Shown here piece after piece: positions 1-5,652 of a DNA stretch of 12,618 nt; positions within the stretch are counted from its first letter, which is position 1, and each line of letters begins with the position of its first letter. The stretch covers positions 1 through 12,618 of the forward strand of contig JADGQN010000101.1 in assembly GCA_017881765.1 (NCBI GenBank), read 5' to 3'. Source of the stretch: Syntrophobacterales bacterium (GTDB taxonomy: Bacteria; Desulfobacterota; Syntrophorhabdia; Syntrophorhabdales; WCHB1-27). Under the pieces are notes generated by a model. That model had not been told where the DNA came from, ran no database searches, and saw nothing but the letters and a program-made list of their open reading frames with translations. A program made the translations under genes and the position numbers.

Positions 1-194
1 TAATCCTCGACAGGGTCGAACTTGACGAAGATATAGCTCGGGAAAAGCGGTTCAACCTGTTCTACGAAGCCTGTTTCCTTGTATTTGCGAATTCGAAGCT
101 TCGGGTTTAGCACGTCATAACCGGCCGATATCAGGTTGTGGAAAGCCCGCTCTTCGTTCTTGGGCTTGGTGTTAACGACGAACCAGCATTGCAC
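1..194 (-). CDS. RfaH/NusG-like transcription antiterminator, N-terminal part (runs off the left edge)
   Basis: Sixty-four codons are visible, from a GTG at 194-192 to the window edge. AGGAG lies seven bases upstream on the minus strand, which supports that start. The peptide opens with QCWFVVNTKPKNEERA and later has EPLFPSYIFVKFDP, the layout of the NGN domain of NusG paralogs. The second stretch closely resembles the EPLFPNYLFVEFDP region of RfaH as I recall it, so a specialised paralog (RfaH, LoaP or UpxY type) is more likely than housekeeping NusG. Such proteins bind RNA polymerase and suppress pausing and termination, usually in long polysaccharide or secondary-metabolite operons. It lies 58 bp downstream of the ogt gene on the same strand. 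The KOW domain, if present, is outside the window, so the subfamily is not certain. Confidence 0.82.
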   Translation of the reverse strand, partial: MQCWFVVNTKPKNEERAFHNLISAGYDVLNPKLRIRKYKETGFVEQVEPLFPSYIFVKFDPVED

Positions 195-252
195 TATCTG
201 TCTCCTATGCAAGAGGTCCTGAAGTGAGTATGATATCGTCTCTGTCCGTGGT

Positions 253-777
253 TCATTGCGGCAGACGAACCCCCTCGATGGCCAGCAAGTGCTCCTTAAG
301 GTTGAGCCCCATGCTAAAACCGCCCAGCCTGCCGTCACTTCTTACCACGCGGTGACAGGGAATTATGATAGGGATAGGGTTCCTTCCCACAGCCTGTCCA
401 ACAGCCCGTGCAGCCATTGGATACCCCAGACGCTTGCCTATGGAACCGTAGCTTACGACCGCTCCAAAGGGTATTGCCTTGACCTCGAGAAGGACGCGGC
501 GTGAAAAATTACCCATATCCCCCAGGTCAAAAGGAACGTCGAAGTCAACCCTTACCCCGCGCAGGAATTGATCGAGCAGGCGCTGAATTTTTCCGAAGGG
601 CTTGACCGATTCAACAGCGCCGGGATACTGGTCGTGCAACCGTTTTCTTGTGACCGTCCCATTTTCCCGCGTCACGTCGAGGCTGATAAGCCGCTTCTTC
701 CTCGCGACGAGAACGATAGTCCCCAGCCGGGAGTCAAGCAACGTATATTCAATCAATCCCAAATTGACATCAACCAT
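253..777 (-). CDS. ogt: Methylated-DNA--protein-cysteine methyltransferase (Ogt/MGMT type)
   Basis: The 174-residue product has the single-turnover DNA repair motif IPCHRVV at about 139-145, with acceptor Cys141. It removes alkyl groups from O6-alkylguanine (and O4-alkylthymine) by transfer to this cysteine. The DNA-binding helix-turn-helix and Asn hinge are visible as RAVGQAVGRNP at about 124-134. A loop with GGFSMGLNLKEHLLAIEG follows the active site, as in Ogt proteins. About 85 N-terminal residues form the less conserved domain. Length is normal for Ogt; there is no fused AraC-like Ada domain, so this is a repair enzyme and not an adaptive-response regulator. The ATG at 777 has only a weak Shine-Dalgarno. 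Its first codons overlap the promoter of the divergent MBL-fold gene. The RfaH-like gene follows on the same strand and may be co-transcribed. Confidence 0.95.
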   Translation of the reverse strand: MVDVNLGLIEYTLLDSRLGTIVLVARKKRLISLDVTRENGTVTRKRLHDQYPGAVESVKPFGKIQRLLDQFLRGVRVDFDVPFDLGDMGNFSRRVLLEVKAIPFGAVVSYGSIGKRLGYPMAARAVGQAVGRNPIPIIIPCHRVVRSDGRLGGFSMGLNLKEHLLAIEGVRLPQ

Positions 778-792
778 GTAAGTACCTAGAAT
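764..792 (+). promoter_or_regulatory. Sigma70-type promoter for the MBL-fold hydrolase gene
   Basis: A perfect -35 hexamer TTGACA (764-769) is followed after 17 bases by TAGAAT (787-792), five of six matches to the -10 consensus. Predicted initiation near 799 leaves a leader of about 17 bases carrying AAAAGGGG (803-810), six bases before the ATG at 816. The -35 lies inside the first codons of the divergent ogt gene and the -10 just upstream of its start. Seen in sequence; activity is inferred. Confidence 0.72.
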
Positions 793-815
793 GTAATACC
801 ATAAAAGGGGCCTAT

Positions 816-1580
816 ATGGAAGGCTTTATCAAATTCGTCGGGACCGGTGGTGCGCGCATCGTGGCGTCAAAGCAGGTGCGGTCAACCGGAGGATTGTGGT
901 TCCATTACAGAAATACGGACCTGTACATTGACCCCGGGCCAGGGGCGCTGGTGCGCATTCACGCGTCGGGGGATCATCTGGAACCCTCACGCCTCGATGG
1001 AATCATTCTCACGCATAAACATCTGGATCACGCCAATGATGTCAATGTCATGATAGAGGCGATGGCAGAAGGAGGTTTCAGGAAAAGGGGTGAACTCTTC
1101 TGCCCTGAGGATGCGCTTTCCGGAGACCCTGTGGTGCTCAATTACGTAAGAGCCTACCTTGACGCCATCCACGTGCTGAGAGCCGGTCAGTCTTACGTCG
1201 TAAAGGATATCTCCTTTTCCGTGCCGGTACGGCACCTCCATCCGGTTGAGGCATACGGCCTCATTTTCCACCTCAACAAAAAGGTCGGACTCATCGCCGA
1301 TACACGCTATTTCGATGAACTCCCAGGCCATTACAAGGTGGATGTGCTGATTGTCAATGTGTTGAGGGTGAAGCCGATCTTACCCGGCGATCCCATAGAC
1401 CACCTCTCGGTAGAGGATTTCAAGAAGATTGTTGCGCAGGTCCGGCCGGAAAAGGCCATAATGACGCACCTGGGAATGAATATGATCAAAGAGAGACCGG
1501 CCGAGATCGCCAAAGAACTGGAACGGGAACTGGGCATAAGCGTGATAGCCGCGTACGACGGGATGCGGCTTACCTTTTAG
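816..1580 (+). CDS. MBL-fold metallo-hydrolase
   Basis: The 254-residue protein carries the metallo-beta-lactamase-fold signature THKHLDH (His67, His69, Asp71, His72), which binds a two-metal centre. Further candidate ligands are His140/His142 in RHLHPVEAYG, Asp162 in IADT, His196 in DHLS and His218 in THLG. The order and spacing fit the RNase Z/PhnP/phosphodiesterase-like branch better than glyoxalase II or true beta-lactamases. No signal peptide is evident, so it should be cytoplasmic. The start is supported by AAAAGGGG six bases upstream and by a strong promoter. It is monocistronic: ogt diverges on the left, and the histidine kinase gene converges on the right across a repeat-bearing gap. 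The substrate (cyclic nucleotide, RNA end or phosphodiester) cannot be told from sequence. Confidence 0.85.
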   Translation: MEGFIKFVGTGGARIVASKQVRSTGGLWFHYRNTDLYIDPGPGALVRIHASGDHLEPSRLDGIILTHKHLDHANDVNVMIEAMAEGGFRKRGELFCPEDALSGDPVVLNYVRAYLDAIHVLRAGQSYVVKDISFSVPVRHLHPVEAYGLIFHLNKKVGLIADTRYFDELPGHYKVDVLIVNVLRVKPILPGDPIDHLSVEDFKKIVAQVRPEKAIMTHLGMNMIKERPAEIAKELERELGISVIAAYDGMRLTF

Positions 1581-1655
1581 ACAAGCCGTCAGCTATCCGC
1601 CTTCAGTAATCAATAAACAGACCAAGGCCAATCCCATTAGGTGGTCCACTCTGCC

Positions 1656-1803
1656 GATACCAGGTTGCATTCAAAAATACGACCCAGCCTTCGGCCGGGT
1701 ACCCCGGGCGACGAGGAGGATAGCGACGGAGGCGTACTATTAGTACGTCGGAGTCGTGCCGACGCAGGCAACGAAGCTATATGAATGAAGGCAACCTGGT
1801 ATC
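1656..1803. repeat. MITE-like element with terminal inverted repeats and an internal GTAC hairpin
   Basis: The ends are inverted repeats: gataccaggttgc (1656-1668) pairs perfectly with gcaacctggtatc (1791-1803). An outer-loop extension attc/gaat (1669-1672 and 1783-1786) is offset by a few bases. Inside is the near-perfect hairpin cgtactattagtacg, flanked by complementary cgac/gtcg segments and a repeated gga motif, plus a GC-rich imperfect hairpin near 1682-1700. No reading frame for a transposase fits in 148 bp. No target duplication is obvious (tgcc before, aggc after). The right end is inside the histidine kinase coding sequence. I read it as one copy of a dispersed non-autonomous repeat; only one copy is in this window, so the family assignment is inference. 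Confidence 0.6.
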
Positions 1804-2682
1804 AGGCGGGTTGAAGGGCAGGAGCAGGGTGAAGGTGCTCCCCGCATCGACCTGGCTTTCGACTTCTATTTTTCCCCCGTTGGCCTCGATGAGTTTCTTG
1901 ACCAGGGGAAGACCGAGCCCCGTGCCCTCGCCTTCTTTTTTGGTGGTGAAAAAGGAGTCGAAGATCTTCGCCATGTCTTCTTCTCGTATCCCCGTGCCTT
2001 TGTCAGTCACGGCAATAAAGGCGTACGTATCGTCTTTTCTTCCGGTCTTTACGGTAAGCGGGCCTCCCTCCGGCATGGCCTGGGCCCCGTTCATCACCAG
2101 GTTCACGAGTGCCTGCTGAATGTGCACTCTGTCACCGTAAATGGCAGGCAGCGTCTCATCCTTCTCTATGCTCAGGTCAATCTTTTTGAATCGTGTGAGG
2201 TGATGCTCCAGGAAGAGTGCCGTGTCGTCGACGAGGCGGTTAACGTCAAGGGATTCGCCCTTTGGTTCGGTTATGCGTGAGAACTCGAGCAGCTTCGTCA
2301 GGACGGTGGAGAGCCGTTCCGCCTCGTTCTCTATGAACTTGGCGTACTCGTCTGCTTTCTGTGCTTCCTGGCCCTGTCCCAGCCTTCTCGCAAAACCTTG
2401 TATAGAGATAAGGGGGTTCTTTATTTCGTGGGCTATGGATGCCGCAAGTTCACCCAGGGCCGCAAGCCGGTTCGCCCTTGTCAGCACCTCCGCGAAATCA
2501 CGAATTTTCTTGTCCCTCTCCCTTATATCCCTTACCTTTTCCCGCAGGGCATCGTAGCTCTCATTGAGCTCCTTGACGTTGGCTATGAGGAGGCGTTCGC
2601 GCGCACGAGAGAGGTTTTTCGCATCGTCGAGCTCTATTTCCAGTTCTCTAACGCGTCTTTTCAGCTCTTCCTTTTCGTCCAT
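1777..2682 (-). CDS. Soluble sensor histidine kinase (orphan, HisKA/HATPase_c)
   Basis: The 301-residue protein has no membrane segment. Residues 1-70 are highly charged and predicted coiled coil, leading into the dimerisation/phosphoacceptor helix with LGELAASIAHEIKNP (phospho-acceptor His85). The ATP-binding domain follows: N box around Asn194/Asn198 (NLVMNGAQAM), G1 box DKGTGI (227-232), F box FDSFFTTK (241-248) and G2 box GTGLGL (253-258). All catalytic boxes look intact. There is no PAS, GAF or receiver domain, and no response regulator gene is in the window, so its signal probably arrives through a partner. It lies 16 bp after the V4R gene and is probably co-transcribed with it. The last eight residues (DTRLPSFI) and the stop are encoded by the terminal repeat of the adjacent element. 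The start ATG has a poor Shine-Dalgarno. Confidence 0.93.
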   Translation of the reverse strand: MDEKEELKRRVRELEIELDDAKNLSRARERLLIANVKELNESYDALREKVRDIRERDKKIRDFAEVLTRANRLAALGELAASIAHEIKNPLISIQGFARRLGQGQEAQKADEYAKFIENEAERLSTVLTKLLEFSRITEPKGESLDVNRLVDDTALFLEHHLTRFKKIDLSIEKDETLPAIYGDRVHIQQALVNLVMNGAQAMPEGGPLTVKTGRKDDTYAFIAVTDKGTGIREEDMAKIFDSFFTTKKEGEGTGLGLPLVKKLIEANGGKIEVESQVDAGSTFTLLLPFNPPDTRLPSFI

Positions 2683-2698
2683 TCTCTGTGCCGTTCAA

Positions 2699-3148
2699 TT
2701 AATAAAGGAATATGTCAAACTCGCAGTAGTTGTAACCCGCGGACCAGCTCTTTGTCTGTGTCGACTTGGCCTTTTTACCGTAAACCTTCTCCAGGAGCCC
2801 CGCTATGATGCCGCTTTCCATGTCGCAGAAAAGCTCTCCTGTGTAAACAAATCCCGCGCACGTGATGCACTCGTAAAGCTTGACGATGACGTGGTCTTCT
2901 TCGATGAATTCGACTTCCGGTATGCCGATCTTAAGCTCTATTATCTTCTCTCTGAATTCCTCGACCGTCGCTGCCCCTATCATGGTTCCGACAGACTTAC
3001 CCATCATGTAAAGGGTTTGACCCGAGCTTTCGCCGAGCAAGCTCCGCATGCCGATAATCCGCAATATCCGGAAGAGTGTCAAAGGCACTTCTTCACCCAG
3101 CCGCGGGCGCACGATCGTCTTTATGTCATCGAAGGTATACTCTTTCAT
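2699..3148 (-). CDS. Stand-alone V4R (4-vinyl reductase) domain protein
   Basis: The 149-residue protein matches the V4R fold: about 90 N-terminal residues of helices and strands, then ECITCAGFVYTGELFCDMES (93-112), IIAGLLEKVYG (114-124) and a C-terminal GYNYCEFDI (138-146). V4R domains are small-molecule-binding modules. They occur in BchJ-like proteins, in archaeal proteins and in the aromatic-sensing region of XylR/DmpR/MopR activators. Cys108 and Cys142 sit at the spacing of the first and last zinc ligands of MopR as I recall it, but the middle Glu and Cys positions are Gln131 and Ser134. Cys94/Cys97 form an extra CxxC. Its ATG overlaps the stop of the inositol-phosphatase-like gene (ATGA), and the kinase gene follows at once, so a sensory partner role for the kinase is plausible but inferred. 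Confidence 0.8.
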   Translation of the reverse strand: MKEYTFDDIKTIVRPRLGEEVPLTLFRILRIIGMRSLLGESSGQTLYMMGKSVGTMIGAATVEEFREKIIELKIGIPEVEFIEEDHVIVKLYECITCAGFVYTGELFCDMESGIIAGLLEKVYGKKAKSTQTKSWSAGYNYCEFDIFLY

Positions 3149-3921
3149 AAGCCCTCCCTGATCACGTCAATCATCTGCTTATGGAGGAGACCGTTTGAAG
3201 CCAGGACGCCACCCTCATAGAGACTGAATGCCCCTCCGGAAAGACTTGTAATGATGCCTCCGGCCTCTCTCACAATGAGCACCCCTGCAGCCATGTCCCA
3301 AGGGCTGAGCTTCACTTCCCAAAATCCATCGAACCTGCCTGCGGCTACGTATGAGAGATTGAGACCCGCTGATCCATCCCTTCGGAGGGCTTGGGCCCGC
3401 ATCATAAATCCTGTCCAGTGGTTAAGGTTATTGTTAGGATTGGTAACTACATCGTAAGGGAACCCTGTCGCGAGGAGCGCCTGCTTAATCTCTTTAATCG
3501 TCGATACCCCTAACTTTTCGCCATTAAAGAAGGAACCTTCACCCTTCCGGGCGAAAAAGAGCTCGTCCATGATCGGATTATAGACCACCCCGACGATGAT
3601 CTCCCCGTCAACTTCGTAAGCAATCGACGTACAGAAGAACGGGTATCCATGGGCGTAGTTGGTCGTGCCGTCAAGAGGATCAACGATCCACCTGTTCTTC
3701 CCGGCTTCGTAGGCGTTCGCTTTTTCTTCGCTTATTACTTCATCGTCGGGAAACGCTTTTCCCACGAGTTCCAGTATGCAACCCTGACACTCAAGGTCGA
3801 CGTTGGTGACGAGATCTATTTCGCCCTTGTGCATGATTGAGAAAGTTTTTTGAAAGTACTTCTTCTGGATTCTTCCGGATTCGAACGCAAGCTGGATCGC
3901 GAATTCGAGGGGCTCATACAT
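3145..3921 (-). CDS. Inositol monophosphatase family protein (SuhB/IMPase-like)
   Basis: The 258-residue protein has the three metal-binding motifs of the Li-sensitive phosphatase family: DDEVISEE (59-66), WIVDPLDGTTNYAHG (78-92; Asp81, Asp84) and SPWDMAAG (206-213; Asp209). It should hydrolyse a sugar or inositol monophosphate with Mg2+ in the cytoplasm. myo-Inositol-1-phosphate, 3'-phosphoadenosine phosphate, fructose-1,6-bisphosphate and NADP are all substrates within the superfamily, so the exact one is open. Length is typical. The first ATG fits the family N-terminus (LEFAIQLAFESG), yet no Shine-Dalgarno precedes it and a good promoter ends almost at the start codon. It is the first gene of the leftward run, overlapping the V4R gene by four bases. 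Confidence 0.93.
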   Translation of the reverse strand: MYEPLEFAIQLAFESGRIQKKYFQKTFSIMHKGEIDLVTNVDLECQGCILELVGKAFPDDEVISEEKANAYEAGKNRWIVDPLDGTTNYAHGYPFFCTSIAYEVDGEIIVGVVYNPIMDELFFARKGEGSFFNGEKLGVSTIKEIKQALLATGFPYDVVTNPNNNLNHWTGFMMRAQALRRDGSAGLNLSYVAAGRFDGFWEVKLSPWDMAAGVLIVREAGGIITSLSGGAFSLYEGGVLASNGLLHKQMIDVIREGL

Positions 3922-3928
3922 GCGTCAT

Positions 3929-3957
3929 ATTGTAAACGCATCGCCCCGTCTTTGCAA
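3929..3957 (-). promoter_or_regulatory. Sigma70-type promoter for the leftward IMPase-V4R-kinase run
   Basis: On the minus strand TTGCAA (3957-3952; four of six matches) is followed after 17 bases by TACAAT (3934-3929; five of six). Initiation six or seven bases past the -10 would fall at about 3922-3923, adjacent to the ATG at 3921. That implies a leaderless or nearly leaderless message and agrees with the absence of a Shine-Dalgarno. Motif seen; function inferred. Confidence 0.55.
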
Positions 3958-4055
3958 TGAGAACGATATGATCTCACGCCCACTCGCCCATCAAACGGGC
4001 TCGTTCGAGGCCGCGGAGGCCACGGAGGAAAAGCCCGCAGAGTGACTATTTCTTT

Positions 4056-4088
4056 GGCCTGATGCGAGAGAGAACGACGCATCAGGCC
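4056..4088. repeat. Perfect 11-bp inverted repeat (hairpin)
   Basis: ggcctgatgcg (4056-4066) pairs perfectly with cgcatcaggcc (4078-4088) around an 11-base loop. No T-run follows on either strand, so it is not a standard intrinsic terminator. It could be an RNA hairpin in the 3' tail of the HemN-like message or a protein-binding palindrome. Confidence 0.75.
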
Positions 4089-4111
4089 GACTGCATCGCT
4101 CCGCGACGCAA

Positions 4112-4150
4112 GCCTTTCCGGCGATAGCGATAGCGGAGCACCCTGGAAGG
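4112..4150. repeat. Dispersed intergenic repeat, copy A
   Basis: This segment is related, in opposite orientation, to 9904-9951. Both share gcctttccg followed by a 27-base block built on tagcgatagcg, agca, cctg and aagg that agrees at 23 of 27 positions. Copy A lacks about nine bases between the two blocks. Both copies are between genes. Confidence 0.5.
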
Positions 4151-4157
4151 AGCGGGG

Positions 4158-4192
4158 TTGTCCGGAATGGTCCTCTCAACCATTCCGGACAA
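4158..4192. repeat. Perfect 14-bp inverted repeat (stable hairpin)
   Basis: ttgtccggaatggt (4158-4171) and accattccggacaa (4179-4192) are perfect complements around a 7-base loop. This is the most stable simple hairpin I see in the window. There is no T-tract on either side. It may end the leftward HemN-like transcript without a U-tract, protect its 3' end, or be a dyad operator. Confidence 0.8.
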
Positions 4193-4275
4193 GGATGCCC
4201 CTCTCTATTCTTGCCTTTCCTCTGCGATGTCTGTGGACTGCTAGCGAGTGAAGCGAGCGGGTGTGAGATAATGGT

Positions 4276-5565
4276 TCAGGACTTGTGGTTGACTGCAGCC
4301 CGGCAGTAATCACGGAAGTTATTGACGCCGATGAAGAACTCCCGCATCATGATAACCCAGTAGTACCGGCCTTTCCTGGTGAGTGTCAGCAGGTGCCCTC
4401 GTTTTTTTAGCGCCCCGGCCGTGGAAAAAAAGAGGATCTCAAGCCAGAGACATCTGTACGCATTGCCCCGGAACTTGGCCGCGAGCTGAGAGAGGTCGAG
4501 TCGCAGGCCGAAGAGCCGCATAAGAAACTCATAACGGAGCCGTTCTTTGGGCGACGAGTCTTTTCTGCCGACGAACGGGAAAACGGACCTGCTCACCCGC
4601 TCGATATAATCGCCGATATCAAAGGTGTTCGCGTACACCGTGCCCTGAAGATAGCCGATTGAGCCGCTCCCGATGCCTGCGTATTCGGCGAAGTGCACAA
4701 CGTATTCATCGATCATTGAACTGCTTTTCGAGAAACACCACGCAGTGCTCGGGCGGTACTCCGGCTCCAGCATCTCGGTAATCTTCATATAGAACTTCTT
4801 TTCTCTTTTGAAGTCCACGGAGCCCCCCAGTTTCTTCCTCATGGCCTCCTTGGCATAGGCAGAAGGCATGAGCGGGTAGTACGTGATCTGGTCAACCCCG
4901 AGGCTAAGCAGGATGGAGAGGTCCTTCTCGAGCATGGCCATGGTTTGCGACGGAAAATTGAAGATCATGTCCACGTTGAGCGTATCGAAATGGCCCTGGG
5001 TAAGCTTGAGCCTTTCGGCGATCTCCCCTCCGCTTCCATATTTGTGGTAGCGCTCGGCTGCCTGCAGCAGCCCATCATCAAAACTCTGCACTCCCACTGA
5101 GAGACGATTTACGCCTACAGCTTTGAGTTCGTCGATATTCTGGCTGGTCAGGTGATTCGGGTTAGTCTCGACGGAGATTTCGCGAATGGGGAAGGTTTGT
5201 TTTGCGAGCCGGAGCGTTTGCGCCAGCTCCTCGATGAGTATCGTAGGAGTGCCCCCACCGACATAAACTGCGCTGAAGGCATAGCCCAATCTGTTGTACA
5301 TGAGCATCTCTTTTCGTAACGCGTCAAAGTAGGCTCTCGCCAGGCCTTCCTGGAAGACGACGCGATGGAAGGAACAGTACGGGCAAAGCTCCTCGCAGAA
5401 GGGCACGTGCACGTAGAGCAGCCGTTGCGTGTTATCCGCCGCGGGCAGGGCCGACAGCGTCGAGCCGGGCGAGAACTGGAGGTATCTGAAGTTCTTCTTG
5501 CGCGCAACGTAGGTTATGAATTTTTCAATCAGCATACAGACGGCTGGTATGGTCGGATGCTTCAA
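4276..5565 (-). CDS. HemN/HemW-like radical SAM protein (coproporphyrinogen III oxidase family)
   Basis: The 429-residue protein has the radical SAM cluster motif in YVHVPFCEELCPYCSFHR (Cys57, Cys61, Cys64 bind the 4Fe-4S cluster). It also has the SAM-binding GGGTP (103-107), SVETNPNHL and RLSVGVQSFDD, all typical of HemN/HemW. Family members include anaerobic coproporphyrinogen oxidase, the haem chaperone HemW and haem-degrading HutW/ChuW-type methyltransferases; I cannot place this one more exactly. The N-terminus is about 50 residues longer than in HemW. The start is uncertain: a TTG at 5565 opens the frame, an in-frame ATG lies at 5535, and neither has a Shine-Dalgarno. It is transcribed away from the FadR-type gene. 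No other haem gene is nearby. Confidence 0.85.
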   Translation of the reverse strand: MKHPTIPAVCMLIEKFITYVARKKNFRYLQFSPGSTLSALPAADNTQRLLYVHVPFCEELCPYCSFHRVVFQEGLARAYFDALRKEMLMYNRLGYAFSAVYVGGGTPTILIEELAQTLRLAKQTFPIREISVETNPNHLTSQNIDELKAVGVNRLSVGVQSFDDGLLQAAERYHKYGSGGEIAERLKLTQGHFDTLNVDMIFNFPSQTMAMLEKDLSILLSLGVDQITYYPLMPSAYAKEAMRKKLGGSVDFKREKKFYMKITEMLEPEYRPSTAWCFSKSSSMIDEYVVHFAEYAGIGSGSIGYLQGTVYANTFDIGDYIERVSRSVFPFVGRKDSSPKERLRYEFLMRLFGLRLDLSQLAAKFRGNAYRCLWLEILFFSTAGALKKRGHLLTLTRKGRYYWVIMMREFFIGVNNFRDYCRAAVNHKS

Positions 5566-5608
5566 TGTTAAGGCGGAGAGAGAAAAAAATCAAGGTGCAA
5601 CAATTTTA

Positions 5609-5642
5609 TTGACAATTAGTTAGAAGAAGGGACATTATAAAT
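5609..5642 (+). promoter_or_regulatory. Promoter region for the FadR-type regulator, overlapping a minus-strand -10
   Basis: On the plus strand TTGACA (5609-5614) is a perfect -35. CATTAT (5633-5638, 18-base spacer, four of six matches) is the best-placed -10; TATAAA (5636-5641) is an alternative with a longer spacer. On the minus strand the same bases contain a perfect TATAAT (5639-5634) without a good -35, which could serve the divergent HemN-like gene. The two genes may therefore compete for polymerase or share control. The plus leader would be only about 5-10 bases before the ATG at 5653. Confidence 0.5.
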
Positions 5643-5652
5643 CATAGGAAGA

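Larger units (their letters stand above)
3922..4275. other. 354-bp non-coding gap with hairpins and repeat-like sequence
   Basis: No convincing gene lies here; frames in this stretch are short, Arg/Ser-rich and lack family motifs. Besides the promoter at the left end, it holds two long perfect inverted repeats (4056-4088 and 4158-4192), a weaker gctccgc/gcggagc pair (4098-4104 with 4133-4139), half of a dispersed repeat pair (4112-4150) and the low-complexity segment gctagcgagtgaagcgagcg near 4241-4260. It lies downstream of the HemN-like gene and upstream of the IMPase-like gene, both leftward. Confidence 0.7.

Noticed and set aside
2398..3220. Plus-strand frames of 136 and 218 codons opposite the kinase and V4R genes
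   Set aside because: They are antisense to proteins with intact family motifs and have biased, motif-free translations.
4158..4192. Rho-independent terminator for the HemN-like gene
   Set aside because: The stem is strong, but no T-run follows it on either strand, so I list it as a hairpin and not as a terminator.
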